A stretch of 64,000 nt of DNA from Zerene cesonia (GCF_012273895.1 NC_052107.1:4216001-4280000), one strand, 5' to 3'; counted from the stretch's first letter, positions 37,086-50,569 are shown. Program-made: numbers and translations. The notes: generated from the letters alone by a model not told the origin.

Positions 37086-38311
37086 ACAGATATATTATTA
37101 CGCTGATATATACATTGCTATTTTTGTGAACTCTCTCAACCTGTTTTTCCTCAGTTGATATATTAAGTTTTTTTCTGGATGTTGGAAGAATTGGTTGATA
37201 GTGTCTTCCATTCCTTCGATATGTTTAATAAGGCGTTTTCTATTTACAGTATACAGTATCCCAGATGCTAGATAGCTTCAAACTGTCTTTTTTTTTAAAT
37301 TAGATGCTTGTGAATTTCAACATACTCGCGTACTAGTCTTGGAAAATAAATCAACGGAAAAATTAAGGGTTGGTCGAAAAGTATGTAGCAGTTGTGTGCT
37401 CATATACCTGTGATTTTATTGACGCTCGACGAAGATATTATTAGTAGAAAGATTTATTGAGATTTAAGATAAAAAAAATTACTGTTCCGTTCCTTTTGTA
37501 AGATAAAATATTAATTTTTTTTTATTTACTTTAAATAGTTACATTAACAAACCTAATGACAAATGTTACACATAAAAAAGATGGAAATAAATAATTATAC
37601 ATTGTAAAAAAAAAAAACTAAAAACAGCCATACAACTAACAACTTTATTTTTGTATACGTAAATAAAAAAGAATACCCTTTTCCATCAATTATATTCATG
37701 TATAAAACTAAAATTTTTGCCAAATGTAGTATTTATAAATTGGGCATGTTTCTATGTCTAAGTGAGAAAGAGAGAGGATTTAATGTAAATTATTGCAGGT
37801 ATTATAGAGAAGAATTAATGCAACACAATTAATAAAATTTTAAGTATACAAACACAAAAATATATGGTATGTACATTGTACATAACATACACAAAATCAA
37901 ATTGCAAGGAATAAATTTATGAAACTAATAATTTCATGGTACTTATGATTAATTACCATAATTATAATAAAACATGAGAAATAAATGGCTCATTTATTTA
38001 TTTATCATTCATACCTGAAGAGGCAATCTGGTAATGCTTTGGTAATAAAATAAAATAGTAATTAGGTCGTGTGCGAAATACCGAGTGCTCTACAAATATC
38101 AAGGTTTCGAATTCGTACCAACAAGCACAGTATTTTAGAGGTTTTTATATTCTGTAAGGTAAAACAATAGTATTCTTCTTCCATACTAATTACAATATAT
38201 TTGATATCAATCTGTTAAAGAATCTTGTGTCAGAATAAACGAAATGGTTGTTTAGAACGAAATGGTTGTTTTCCACCAAACAGAAAAAATGTTTAACTAA
38301 CTAGCTGCGAA

Positions 38312-38465
38312 CCGATATAAAGTGCCTATGTGTCATTCCAGTTGTCCAGCTGTCTACGTACCAAATTTCATTGCAATCGGTTCAGTACTTTTTGCGTGAA
38401 AGAGCAACAAACACACACACAGCCTTACTTTCACATTTATAATATTAGTAGGATATAGTAGGATA
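38312..38465 (+). repeat. Truncated short retroposon, ACTAGCTGCG family
   Basis: Has the CTAGCTGCG head with most of the adjacent GC-rich part deleted, then the usual TTCCAGTTGTCCAGCTGTC body and AATATTAGTAGGAT tail. Confidence 0.7.
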
Positions 38466-39248
38466 GGATTATTGTAAATTGTATTGTGAGTAAGACGTAA
38501 CAAAAAGAATAATGTTACAAGTAACCATAAAATTACGTGTAAGAGCTGATTGAAATAATATTACTATGCGATTCATTATGACCTGTATTAACACTAGTAT
38601 CACTACATAGTGTAATACAAACTCGCTTTCTCTTTCCCTATGTCCCTATGTATGCTTAAATCTGTAAAAACTGCGCAGCGGATTTTGATGGGGCTTAAGT
38701 AGTAGATGGAGAGAAGTGTATGGAGTGAGTAATTCAAGAGAAAGGGTTATATGTATAATTACATCTATTAAACTATTCAGAAGAAACGCCAAGCCGCGGG
38801 CAAAAGCTTATATTATGATAAAATTATGAGATTTATAAGTTACTCTGGAATGTGACTTCATATAAGGTTGGTTTTCGCTTGGCGAGAGAAGGTTAATTTC
38901 ATTTCAATTGTTTACAGAAACCGCTATACGGAAGGAAGAAAAATATTTTGGTGGCGAGCTATGGATTATCATATTTTCATATTTGTTTTTCGTTGACGTC
39001 CTTTTTGATTTTGGTATATTGCCATGTATAATTTTAATTCCGTACTTTCAATAAAAAATTGAGATTAGTCGATAGATTACGTCTACATTTAAGCCATTCA
39101 GACATTACCGATCTCAGTTGTCACATACATAAATCAAATCATGTTCTTGCAGGATAAGGATAAATTATAGTATCTTCATATCATTTTGCTATGTATTAGC
39201 TTTCCGTCTGCGTTTAGCGCGCTTTATAATAATAATAATATTTTGGTA

Positions 39249-39454
39249 TCCTATTCTACTTCCTTCATAAATGCGAAAGTTTCTAAGGATGTGTGTGTGT
39301 TTGATGCTCTTTCACGCAAAAACTACTGAACCGATTGCAATCAAATTTGGTACGTAGATAGCTGGACAACTGGAATAACATATAGGCAACTTTTTATCCC
39401 GATATTCCTACGGGATACAGACTTACGCGTATGAAACCGCGGAGCGCAGCTAGT
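39249..39454 (-). repeat. Short retroposon, ACTAGCTGCGCCCC family
   Basis: Reverse-orientation full-length copy, ending at GCGCAGCTAGT on the plus strand. Confidence 0.75.
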
Positions 39455-39529
39455 TCTGAATAATTAACAAGAAGCAGAATTTTAATATCAATATATTTAT
39501 CATTATCACCTAATAAACTCATTATCATA

Positions 39530-39810
39530 TAATAAAGTCCCACTGCAGGCGCACAGGCCTCCAATGAGGATTCGGACCATATTCCAAGCTGGACAAGTGC
39601 GGGTAGGTAGTAATGCCTGGACTTTTGATTTTTTGACATGCCAGTATCCTCGTTATAATTTTATTCGCCGTTTCGAGCAATTAGGGTACAATTAATGTTC
39701 TACCCATTGAAAACTCATTTTATTATTTGAACGTCGTCCGGTCTCGAACCCTCGACTTTTAGATTTAAGTCCGAGGTCCTAACCCCTGGGCCACGACTGC
39801 TCTATATATT
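39530..39810 (-). repeat. tRNA-derived SINE, reverse orientation
   Basis: The minus strand carries a head with GAGCAGTCGTGGCCCAGGG and GGGTTCGAGACC, and a tail that includes GGCCTGTGCGCC. It is the same family as 36700-37000. Confidence 0.65.
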
Positions 39811-39811
39811 A

Positions 39812-40020
39812 CACTAATATTATAAATGTGAAAGTTCGTTTATTTAGATGTTTGTCTGTCAATCACGCTGAAACTACGGAACGGATTTTGATGAAATTTG
39901 GTGTACTGACAGGGTATGAGCTAACTTAAGCGATAGGATACTTTTTATCTCGATTAAATGCTTCCATGAGATAAAACAGGAATCTTGATATCCAGACGGA
40001 GCCGGAACGAGCGTCTCGTA
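39812..40020 (-). repeat. Short retroposon, GACGCTCGTCCC family
   Basis: Reverse copy that abuts the reversed SINE at 39530-39810 with no unique sequence between. Confidence 0.65.
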
Positions 40021-40869
40021 TTACATATAATGCTATATAACTTATCGCTTTGAACGCTTAACTAGCTATAGTGCCTCTATCCCTAATCACGTCAACAAAG
40101 TTTCTGAGTCACGTAAGACTAGCTAGAGGCTTAAACTTCCTTGTTACAAGCAAATAAACACGTGTACAGAAGGTGTACAGCTTAAAATAAAATCTACACC
40201 TAAAATTTAAAAGAGCTAACATTTTTAAAAATCTTTTACCAGTTGACAGACTCATCATTTGCGAGGGTACTAGCCTATTTTCATCCCAATAATAAGGTCA
40301 ATTAGGGTGAAGCCGAAGCATGCGGCTAGTATTTCATAAAATGCCCATCGCATCCGCTCTAGGTTTAATTAATAAAATGATTCGGAAAAACAATAAGACG
40401 ACATAACAAGGGATTTTTTTATTAAAACGGTTTATAATTCAACTTCAATGTTACATGATTTCGATGAAACTAGGTACAAAGATAGTTTCATAACCGAGAA
40501 GGGATATTATCATTATTATTGTATATCTTTTTCCATGGCTACGCGAGTGAAGCCGCGAGGGAAAATCTAGTATTATATAACACAACAATGGAACGTTCTA
40601 GAACCCAGGGTCGCTACCCGATCGGTATTTGTGAATATACAGTATACTATCAAATTAATCCGTGCACTAAATAAATTTGCCCACCACTGCAATTTGCGCT
40701 TCGCTTAAGAACTTAAATAAACAATTCAGTTGGTTTAGTTTAGTGGGAGTGCAGGCTCTTGGACACTAATAATTTTTCTCCAGGCGGGAATCTAATGCGA
40801 TCATTTTAATTATATTAAACTGGTGGTATTTTGAACCGAGTCCATCGTTAGCTCTCGTACATATTAATA

Positions 40870-41058
40870 AAAATATATAAAACTTTCGTGTAACAATGTT
40901 AGTTATCGTATTCATCCGAATCGACTGGACCGATTCTCGTGAAATTTCGTGTGCATCATATCACATGCACTATCGGTTAGGGCTGAGAAACAGCCAACAT
41001 GTATTTTTCACATCTCTTGTTAAGAGTAAGGCAGAACAGCGTTTCTCGGGTCAGCTAT
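40870..41058 (-). repeat. Short retroposon, CTAGCTGACCC family, reverse
   Basis: Ends GGCAGAACAGCGTTTCTCGG then GTCAGCTATG, a degenerate copy of the family described at 1034-1208. Confidence 0.65.
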
Positions 41059-42171
41059 GTTATAAATATTTTATTTTTTGTATTTGTGGGAAAAGGTTAT
41101 ATGCTCTAATAGTTTAATCAAGAAAAGCTGAACGGATTTTGTCGATTTTTGGTTCTATACGTTTCTTCAGTCCGAGTCCGAAACCGAAACCGAAAGTTGA
41201 CAGTCAGTCAAGTCACCTTTGCGCTTTGAAATGTTAGGATTAATCTACTGTAAATAGTCCTCCGAATTACTTTTTTAATTTATTAATTACTCAATACTTA
41301 CTTATTCAAAGGTTTTCAGATTTATGTCTTAGAACACTTTTAATTCACTTCAAGTTAGCTTTTCATTACTTATCAAGTCACAACTTACAAACTGCTGCGA
41401 GCTACAAATGCATCTAAAAATAATTTATTTTTAAGAAATACTAACGAGTCAAATTAAATCTTGATGAATTCTAACACTTACTATTTAAAATTTTCTCATA
41501 AAGTATACACATTTTATTGTTACATACATTTATAATTTGTAGAAATCATAGGATCCATAGCTATATGTGATAACATCAGTTCTTAGATTATTTATTTTAT
41601 TTAAATACACGTGTAACTCTTACTTCCACAATTTGTTAAGATAATGTTTAACTTCTACTATCATACCTATTACCTACGGTACTTAGCTAGCGTACCGCTC
41701 GGGGATTCGCTCGCGTGGATTACAAAATTCTGTACTACACGTACTTTCGAAGAAAAGGTATGACATTTTAGGGCGTTAGATAAGTGACACGCTCCAATTT
41801 AAACTGATAAATTTTATATTTTAATTTACTAATTTACCACGTGAACATAAAAGGAAAATTCACATCTGAGTTTTGTTTAATATGTTTATTGCCTTATATG
41901 TTATATTACATAGTATTTAGAACACACACATATGGCAGCTATTTTACAAACTCTTACCTAACATAAAAAAAGAAAATTCACATTAATATCGGATTATCCG
42001 CTCTGCCTTGTAACAAATAGGTAAAAGACAGACGGCTGAAAGTGCTGTTTTTGTTCTTTTAAACGGGAGATTAAAGGCATAATATTTTAATCTCTGACTG
42101 TAAAACTGTCAGCAAACTGGACCGCTCTACTTCGATAGAAAAAGCGCTTCACATAGCCTGTTGCGTGGTGT

Positions 42172-42250
42172 GCTACGTCGTAGCTATCGTAGCCGCAGTA
42201 GTTATTCCTGAGACGCCGTAGCCGCCACTCGTAGCGGTTCCATGGCGTAG
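42172..42250. repeat. Cluster of CGTAG motifs
   Basis: Six CGTAG/CTACG pentamers within 79 bases in a locally GC-richer patch. Possibly the subterminal repeats of a DNA transposon; I cannot define its ends. Confidence 0.45.
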
Positions 42251-42962
42251 TTCTATAATCGTAACAATTTTTAATGAACTAATAATTGACAATATATGAA
42301 AAATTTCAATGTTGTTTGTTCAAAAAATTATTCTTGCAAATTTTCAAGTGTCGTAAATGATGTGTTTTGTAAAGTTTGTAATTTTGGAGGTAAGGAGTGC
42401 AGTAAGTTTCGAAAGTTATATTATTATTTAAATTAAATTTGAAAATAATTTAAATGGATTTTAAGAAGTTAAAGTTTTAATTAATGTTCTATTATATATC
42501 TATATTAAAGATTATTTCGAAGTAAACATACACATTATATAACTTATGTAAGTTACATAATGTGTTTGTTATTTATTGATGGACTATTTTTTATCATTTA
42601 AAATCTAAAATAAAATAGGTATATTACAATATAAAAAGCTACAAATTGTACTTTAAAGGATGACTTAAGCAATACAAAACAACCATATTATATATGGACA
42701 GTAATTTAATAATGAAATAAAATATTCACCTCTAATTTTTCGTAGAATTTATATCCACAGAAATTAATCATTTACGAAGAACTTCAATTCAAAAGTTGAG
42801 AAAGTTAGTTACCTATTTTATTTTGTTACTTTCAAAACTTTTCCTGATGTAATATTACCAGGAGGTAAATTAATTAAAGCAAATGAATTATATTAATTTT
42901 AAATATTACTTTGTTTAATTCTTAAATCGTTTTGGATGTCCAATCTATCTAAAATAATATGT

Positions 42963-43147
42963 AAAATCTATATATATAAAATTCTCGTGTCACAGTTTTC
43001 GTTGCCATACTCCTCCGAAACGGCTTGACCGATTTTGATGAAATTTTTTGTGCTTATCCGGTATCTATGAGAATCGGCCAACATCTATTTTTCATACCCC
43101 TAAATGATAAGAGTAAGGCAGAACATCGTTTGCCGGGTGCAGCTAGT
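42963..43147 (-). repeat. Short retroposon, CTAGCTGCACCCGGCAAA family, reverse
   Basis: Reverse copy immediately left of the chimeric tandem at 43174-43549. Confidence 0.75.
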
Positions 43148-43173
43148 CTAATATGCAGCTAGTAATATATAAA

Positions 43174-43549
43174 ACTAGCTGCGCCCCGCGGTTTCACCCG
43201 CGTAAGTCCGTATCCCGTAGGAATATCGAGATAAAAAATAGATGTTGGCCGATTCTCAGACCTACCCAATATGCTTACCAAATTTCAGAGGAATCGGTCA
43301 AGCCGTTTCGGAGGAGTATGGCAACGAAAACTGTGACACGAGAATTTTATACATATATAAGACTAGCTGCGCCCCGCGGTTTCACCCGCGTAAGTCCGTA
43401 TCCCGTAGGAATATCGGGATAAAAAATAGATGTTGGCCGATTCTCAGACCTACCCAATATGCTTACCAAATTTCAGAGGAATCGGTCAAGCCGTTTCGGA
43501 GGAGTATGGCAACGAAAACTGTGACACGAGAATTTTATATATATAGATA
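43174..43549 (+). repeat. Tandem pair of a chimeric retroposon (188-base unit)
   Basis: Two nearly identical units (43174-43361 and 43362-43549). Each starts with the head of the ACTAGCTGCGCCCCGCGG family and switches after ATCG(A/G)GATAAAAA to the body and tail of the CTAGCTG...GGCAAA family (AATAGATGTTGGCCGATTCT to GAATTTTATA). Full reversed copies of the second family flank the pair on both sides. Confidence 0.85.
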
Positions 43550-43720
43550 AAGATTCTCGGGTCACAGTTTTCGTTGCCATACTCCTCTGAAACGGCTTGA
43601 CCGATCTTGATGAAATTTTTTGTGCTTATCCGGTATCTCTGAGAATCGGCCAACATCTATTTTGCATACCACTAAATGATAAGAGTTAGGCAGAACAGCG
43701 TTTGCCGGGTGCAGCTAGTT
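43550..43720 (-). repeat. Short retroposon, CTAGCTGCACCCGGCAAA family, reverse
   Basis: Reverse copy that starts directly at the end of the chimeric tandem, forming an inverted repeat with its second unit. Confidence 0.75.
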
Positions 43721-43854
43721 TAATGTATAAAATTTCGTTTCTTCTCATTTAAGTGTATAAGGCGTAAGTGAATATATAATAAGCAGTCACAAAAAAATCG
43801 TTCACCGTTGAATATGTCCATGATCCCTTGTTGCTTTGCTGCTTGCTTGTTTTT

Positions 43855-44120
43855 TATGTCATAGTGGGCCATTAAGCTAGTAATTGGCCTGATTGTAAGC
43901 GATCACCACCGCCCAGGAAAATTTGCACACCGAGCTTGGGCAAACACGTTGTCTGCTTCTAAGGTGCAAGGAAAGGACTCACAGGGGAAATAAAGGAATG
44001 CATTGGAAAGGGAAGGGATACCGGTCATCCTCGCCCTAGTTCTACATTTAGATAGATACGGAGTCCTTTGTCCTTTAAAAGCGGACAGTGCCTAATAACT
44101 CCTTGGAAGCAGTTGTAAAG
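43855..44120. repeat. Degenerate copy of the GCGATCACCACCGCCC repeat family
   Basis: Contains GGCCTGATTGTAAGCGATCA followed by CCACCGCCCAGG. Compare 47955-48215 (more degenerate) and 59038-59355. Confidence 0.55.
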
Positions 44121-44220
44121 GAAACAATTAAGACAACACACAGAGTGAATAATATTCACACATGGAAGAAGATAGACAGAATTTCAATATCATTGTTGAA
44201 TCATGAATCTTTCCTACTTA

Positions 44221-44427
44221 TCCTACTTCCTACTAATATTATAAATGCGGAACGTTTGTGAGGATGTGTGTGCGTTTGTTGTTTTTTCACGCAAAAACTA
44301 CTGAACCGATTGCTATGAAATTTGGTATGTAGATAGCTGGACAACTAGAATAACATATAGGCAACTTTTTATCCGATATTCTTACGGGATACGGACTTAC
44401 GCGGGTGAAACCGCGGGGTGCAGCTAA
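44221..44427 (-). repeat. Short retroposon, ACTAGCTGCGCCCC family
   Basis: Reverse full-length copy ending GCGGGGTGCAGCTAA. Confidence 0.75.
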
Positions 44428-44719
44428 TGTATCATATATTGTAATTTGTATGTGATAGAACAAATACTATTCAGTTCACTGATCATTTTCGCTGGGAATC
44501 GATCGACTTTGTTGAGCTTTCAAATTATACTGAGAACGTAAATACATGAGAAAACAGGGTTTCCATGTAATAAAAAAGTGGAGTGTTATTTCTAATATAA
44601 TTCCAATATCACAAACATTTTCACATTAAGTATATTTTCGTTATATGTGAAAAAAGTAGTAGTAAAGTAATATTACAATTCTTGATTTATTCATTCATGA
44701 TTGTCATCCGAAATAAATC

Positions 44720-44900
44720 TCTATATATATAAAATTCGTGTGTCACATTGTAAGTTACCATACTGCTCCGAAACGGCTGGATCGTTTCTCATGAAATTTG
44801 TTGTGCATATCAGTTAGGTTTGCTAATCGGCCAACATCTATTTTTCCTACCCTTAAATGATAAGAGAAAGGCAGAACAGCATTTGCCGGGTCAGCTAGTA
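44720..44900 (-). repeat. Short retroposon, CTAGCTGACCCGGCAAA family
   Basis: Reverse copy ending TTTGCCGGGTCAGCTAGT. Confidence 0.75.
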
Positions 44901-44952
44901 TTTATATAACTTTTATTCGTTTTAATAACGTTTCTTAGTTATTGTGTTCATT

Positions 44953-45155
44953 TGTGAAGTCCTGCGTCCCCTAGTGGGGTATGGGGGAGATGATGTACAT
45001 CTGTTTCACTGATCGATTTTATTTACGGACAAGTAGGTGATCAGCCTTTTGTTTCCTCCCGACCGAGACATTTTTTCTTGTGCGTCCCCACCGGGAATTG
45101 AACCCAGGTCACCTGGGTTCTGCGCTCACGCGTTAAGCAATATATCAAGGAGGCG
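44953..45155 (-). repeat. tRNA-derived SINE, second copy
   Basis: Same family as 11848-12036. The minus strand carries a B-box-like GGGTTCAATTCCCGG and an A-box region; the body has the plus-strand CTAGTGGGGTATGGGGGAG. Confidence 0.65.
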
Positions 45156-45959
45156 ATCAATTTGGTTCATTTAAATACTTATAAAAGAAAAAGTATATTC
45201 TATGTAAAAATATTAAGCGGAAGAAATTATTTGTTGGAATGTGCTTAGGAACTGCTTGTTCGAACTGGACAATTATTTTGTGTTGAATAGTCTATTTATT
45301 GAGGCAGGCTTATTAGAAAGAAAGAAAAAACATTTATTTGATAGACATGACATGATATATGATTGAAAACATACACATTAACTTCATAAGAATAAATAGT
45401 ATTTATTTTTAAGTAGTTATTTTGAAGGTCCACGCAATAACTCCTTAACAATTATATAATTATTCAATTTGATTAGAAAAGAAAATCATTTTATTTAGCT
45501 GTTTTAAGGAAGGCTTAGACTACTTTTATTGTTGGCTATATAACATCAAACACAGCCTCATGTTTGTGCCGCTAGATAAACATACATAACTACAATTTTC
45601 TAAGACATGCAAACCTTTTAGCTTTTAAGAACTATCATAGACTCCATCGATCATACCTGAATATATTCCATATGTGCTAAGAATATATAAGTTTTGATTG
45701 AGCTATAGAAAATGTTTACTCCGACTTATTAGATTTGGTTTAAAATTTAATTCTCCAACTACAACAATACACATGAGATTTTATTGTATTTACTTTATAT
45801 TATGTGTATGTATGTATTAGAATAGAATATACACATATAAGCGAAAATAAATCTCCTAAATCGTATGTATGCGGATAACTGTAAAACTATTGCACCAATT
45901 TAATAAAAAGATTTCGACGTAGACTATAATTATATAAACAGTTACGTAACTATTAGATG

Positions 45960-46085
45960 ATTTGAGAAATTTTTAAAGAATAGAAAAAATTTGATCACGA
46001 GGCAGGCAGAAAAAAAATTTTTTTCTATTCTTTAAAAATTTCTCATTTATAAAGCATTTCAATGCTATAAAACTAAAAATTATAT
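45960..46085. mobile_element. Foldback MITE, short-centre copy
   Basis: TTTGAGAAATTTTTAAAGAA and its inverted partner enclose about 40 bases that include TTTGATCACGAGGC, a stretch also found at the right end of 5944-6129. The flank AGCATTTCAATGCTATAAAA matches the other copies. Confidence 0.65.
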
Positions 46086-47954
46086 TAGATGATTTTCCTT
46101 CGTATGTGCCAATCCTGTCCTATAAAGGGTATAAGCAATTATTTCGTATCTGATTATCTAGTAAGTAAAAATATGCGTTTACAGCTTAATCAATTTTAAA
46201 TAAATATCGAGAATCTAGTCTAATTAAATTGTTAGTAAATTTAACTTTAACTCAAACTCAAACATTTCTTTATCCAATTCGACTTATTATAGAAGCACTT
46301 CGGAATCATAATAACATAGTTCTAATATTTACTACCGGTTTACGAAGCAGTTTCTACAAAGAAGAGCCGGTAAGAATCTCTGTATTTTTCAAATCATGTC
46401 ATATAATGATAATGGCAAAGAACTGTCCTTAAAGTTCAAGCTACTTATTATAGATACATGTACATAGATTAAAAGCAGATTAACATACATCAATAAATTG
46501 AATAATAACAATTTATTATTGAGTTTGTTTTTTGTTTCTTTAGAGCAGTAATAAATGAGGCAAAAATAAGGAGTCATCTAAATTATCTATGCTACTACAG
46601 GGACTACAAAATATACTCTGTTTCGTATAGTATATTTGGCCATTAACATTAAATTGTAAATATATACCATACTATCACGCCCATATTTTTGTAGGGCGTA
46701 AACATTTCTGATAATTTATTACTCACATATATCGTAAGCAGTGTGCTAAAGTTACACATATTCGAGGCTAGCCATAATCTGCTACTATTTTAATCTATCT
46801 AAGAGAAGTTCATGTCAATACTCTGTGTTATACCACAGTCTAATATTCGATGCAGTTGTTCAACTATGACATTGAGACAACTAAACCCTTAAAGGGCGAA
46901 CCCGAGTTACGAGTTGTTAGCGCCTCGGGACACTATTTAGAAACTCCTGCGCTCATGTTTTAATGTTGGTATCTTTAATTGTTATGTATGATACTATGAT
47001 GATCATATGTAATTGGTAAATACTAATTATCATCTCATATTATTAAAGATCTGTATTACTGACTATTTTGATGTTTAACATTTTTGTTATTCCCCACCGG
47101 TCTCTGCTCTCACGTGTTACCCATTTTTAAGAAAATAGAAATTTAACAATTATATAGTAAACTCCTGTGAAATTCCAAATGGAAGTGTTCAAAACAAGCC
47201 CACGAGTGTAGACATTACAGAAATTATATACGTAATTCCCTTTTTACGACATTAGGTCATAATTACGAAATATAAATTAAGGAAGATAAATAAAAATGAG
47301 AATGGTTCGTAATTAGATGGGGGAGATAAAATGCAAATTAAGTGCGGTTCATTATATTTAATTATGTGATATTTATGTAGATCACTTTATAAATTATCCT
47401 AACATTGTATAAAATGTTGAATGTATAACGATGGACCCTTTTACTAAGTATTAAAATATTTATCATTTAAACTACAGCAAGTAGTGTCTGAAATTGTATA
47501 TTATATACCTTCACAACACATACCACGTATAACCCGATTTTTTATTACGTAATTATTAAAAATAGTAATTATAAACGATATGCCGAAAATCATCTTCCTA
47601 TAAAATTCGTTAATATCACTGCATATTCGAGGGTGACAATATTAATATACCTGTATGTAGAGGTAGCTTTAAAATCCGAACAAAGCGTTATTTAAGACGG
47701 TTTCTTTGTAATAAATTTTAATTAAAATGGTCCAGTTCTCGAGGCTCTCGCATTTCTGATTGTGTTCACTTTATAACTATCAGGTTTTAAATGGTAGTTG
47801 TGTCGATGAGGTGTTTCAAAAGATTTTTAATAAAAATATTTTTCATTTCGATAAGAATGAGAATTGGGTCGCGCTGGTAGCGCGGAAGTTGGTCCCGACA
47901 GTGGTGTATTTACAGTACCATTGTATGGGTATGCAGGTGTAACATTGTGTTGTC

Positions 47955-48215
47955 TCTTTTTTATGTCAGAGTGGCCAATTGAGACCGCGCCCACAGCCTG
48001 ATGGTAGATAAACGTACGACGCCGCCCTCGAACACTTGCATACAACATTTGCATAGAATCTTTGCAACCAGGTTGCGGTTAAGAACAAAGAAATAATTGA
48101 CAACGGGAATGAAGGAATAGACTGGAAAGAGGAAAAGTACACGGGCTCTGGCTCTTCCATGTATCGCACGAAACACAGTCGTATTAACATGCTACCCACG
48201 TCGCAATTAATGCCT
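47955..48215. repeat. Degenerate copy of the GCGATCACCACCGCCC repeat family
   Basis: GGCCAATTGAGACCGCGCCC then CAGCCTGATGGTAGATAAACG and a tail with ACGAAACACAGTC. Short open frames on both strands here are repeat-derived. Confidence 0.5.
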
Positions 48216-48821
48216 CCTGCAAACTCTTAGTATTAATAATATATTTATTTTTAACAAAAAACATAAACCGTCTTCAAATTGGCAGATCGATACAAAATGT
48301 AAATAAGATTACATGGAAGGCACCAGCTGTCAAACAAGAAAAGAATTATAAAAATCGGTTCAGCCACCCAAAGTTCTGAGTTATCAAAGATAAAAAACAT
48401 GGTCGAACGAGTTTCTGCCATTTTAGAAGAAAACTGCATGGAATTATAACTAACGAATGCGTATATATTCAATAATCATGAATATTTTTTGTTTCTCCAT
48501 TTTACACACAATGAAACATTTATCTTCTTATTTATAGTTCTTTATCAACTAAAGTGTACCTACATTCTTATAATTCTAATTACAGCATCTTCCATTAAAT
48601 ATGTTGGGAAAAGATTAAAATTTCAACATTTTTTTATTCGGAGGCAATCTTGCTCTCTGCCAACTGCTAAATAATCTTAATTGTGACACTACATCTCTAA
48701 GTTCTTCATCAAATAATACATACATCGTGCGTATATTTACTCTAATAGTTCACATAACAGTGTGTTCTTTTGAACATGTAGTAGTTTTACATTATTATAC
48801 ATAGGAATTCTTCTTATATTT

Positions 48822-49022
48822 AGAAATAAAAAAACTTTTTAACGGATTTTAAACGCGATTTATTCAGATTATTCGGATATAACGGATTTTATACGCGTGT
48901 CGCTCGCTGTAAGGTGTTCGAAATGTCGGGTTAATAATATAATGAATAAATCTCTTTTAAAATCCGTTAAAAAGGTTTTAATTTCTAAATGTTATTACAC
49001 TCGCGTAAAATCAAACACAAGA
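48822..49022. mobile_element. Palindromic MITE
   Basis: Arms AACTTTTTAACGGATTTTAA and its complement near 48955-48985, with right end ACTCGCGTAAAATCAAACAC. The centre carries GTTCGAAATGTCGGGTTAAT. Same family as 7960-8123. Confidence 0.75.
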
Positions 49023-50522
49023 AAATACTATAATTCTTCTTATATTCTAGTTTTCTAGAACCTGATTGGGACGTTGTGAAATAATTTTCTATTTTTCTAT
49101 TCCTTCAAGTAGGTACATAATATCGTATATGAAGCCACAAATCTTATAAATATTAAATTTGATTGTATTAATTTTAGTTTCGAATCATCCCAATATGAGA
49201 TTAAGATAATATAATGTTCTAAAGTGCAATGCACCGACATTTATTTCATTTAAATGGAAGATATGCAGTACACGTAGTTTTCATCACATTTCGGTTCACA
49301 CAAGATCTCATTTAAGTTGTCCCAGGAACTGTAAAATCTTTATAACTGTAACAAACTTTGTCGCTTCTCGAAGATAAAGTTGAATTTTCCTAATTTCCTG
49401 TCTACATCTTAGATGTTCCTCTAAACATGTTATGTCTTATACTGGTAATAATTAGGTGGATGTTTAGAAGTTTGAGTTTTGAACATATAAATGAAATTCT
49501 TTATAAACAAAAGTTGAAAAATTTTAGAAACTAAAGCAGTAGAAACAAATTTTTAAGGAATTCTCATCTCTTCTGTGGATCATTAAATAACTGGCATGAC
49601 CATAAATAACTATTCTCACGAGAACTTGCTACCAATGACAACGTAACGTAATTTATGTATCTAATTCATGTTTAAGTAATTCTTTATCAATATTAACTGT
49701 TACGCTTATATTAAAAAAGGTGGAGGCTCTCAATACAATTATAATTATTTTTGCTGTTTATTCGTCTTTCGACTGGGTGAACCGGTTTTGATGATTCTTT
49801 TTCTTATTTCAAAGCTGATACATCCCCCGTACTACCATTAAAATTACAATTTGGTTTAATTCTTCTAATTCGTAATATATATCGTTTTGTATTTTATATT
49901 GTTAAATAAATGTCTTTAAATATCTTTCTGCAATGTGTGAAATTTGGAATGGCATCTATTTTTAAATACAGACCCAAACTATACTTAAATAAAGGTCTAA
50001 ACCGTCCTCATATTAGGATTATTGGGGAAATAGTAATAAATTCATGAAAAGTGGTCCATGTCAAACTTTGGTTTCAGAAAAAAAACATTATGCTTCACCC
50101 ATCCACATGACCAAAAAAGCATACGAAGCGAATGCTCTGGAACTATGTAATGAACCAACATAAATGCCGTTTTATATTATTTTTCCACTTAAAAACTAGG
50201 CAATGAAGGCGTTCTATTCAAAACTTTTAATCCAGAAAGTTTGCGCGTTTTTCGCTTTCCTTTTAGTGTAATTAAAAATTTATCCGTGGAAGTTTGTTGA
50301 ACGGTCTAATGAAGATAACTCGTGAAATACAAAAACAATATCATGAATTTCTATGATTCGATATCATTTTCTATCGAACTGCTACTGTTACTGTAAATTC
50401 AAAAGTGTTTGTTTTTTCCTTTCTCTTTTACACGAGCGCATTTGCAATTTGATTTTTGTGACTGGATATCTATCTATCCAGGAGAGAGTGATATGGGCTA
50501 CTTTTATCGCGGTTATTATTAT

Positions 50523-50569
50523 ATACTTACGGGAATCAAATATTTGTTACATTTGATTCCCGTAAGTAT
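50523..50569. repeat. Perfect 19-bp hairpin with 9-base loop
   Basis: ATACTTACGGGAATCAAAT (50523-50541), loop ATTTGTTAC, exact complement at 50551-50569. It lies in what looks like the 3'-to-5' body of a degenerate retroposon (GCGGGCGAAGAGC follows), so it may have arisen by local template switching. Confidence 0.85.

Noticed and set aside
37365..37400. Possible mariner-type terminal repeat (GGTTGGTCGAAAAGTA)
   Set aside because: Only one end is seen, with no matching inverted end or transposase remnant nearby.
43153..43550. Overlapping 89 and 102 codon plus-strand frames
   Set aside because: They are readings of the duplicated chimeric retroposon in two frames, and the same peptide appears in both.
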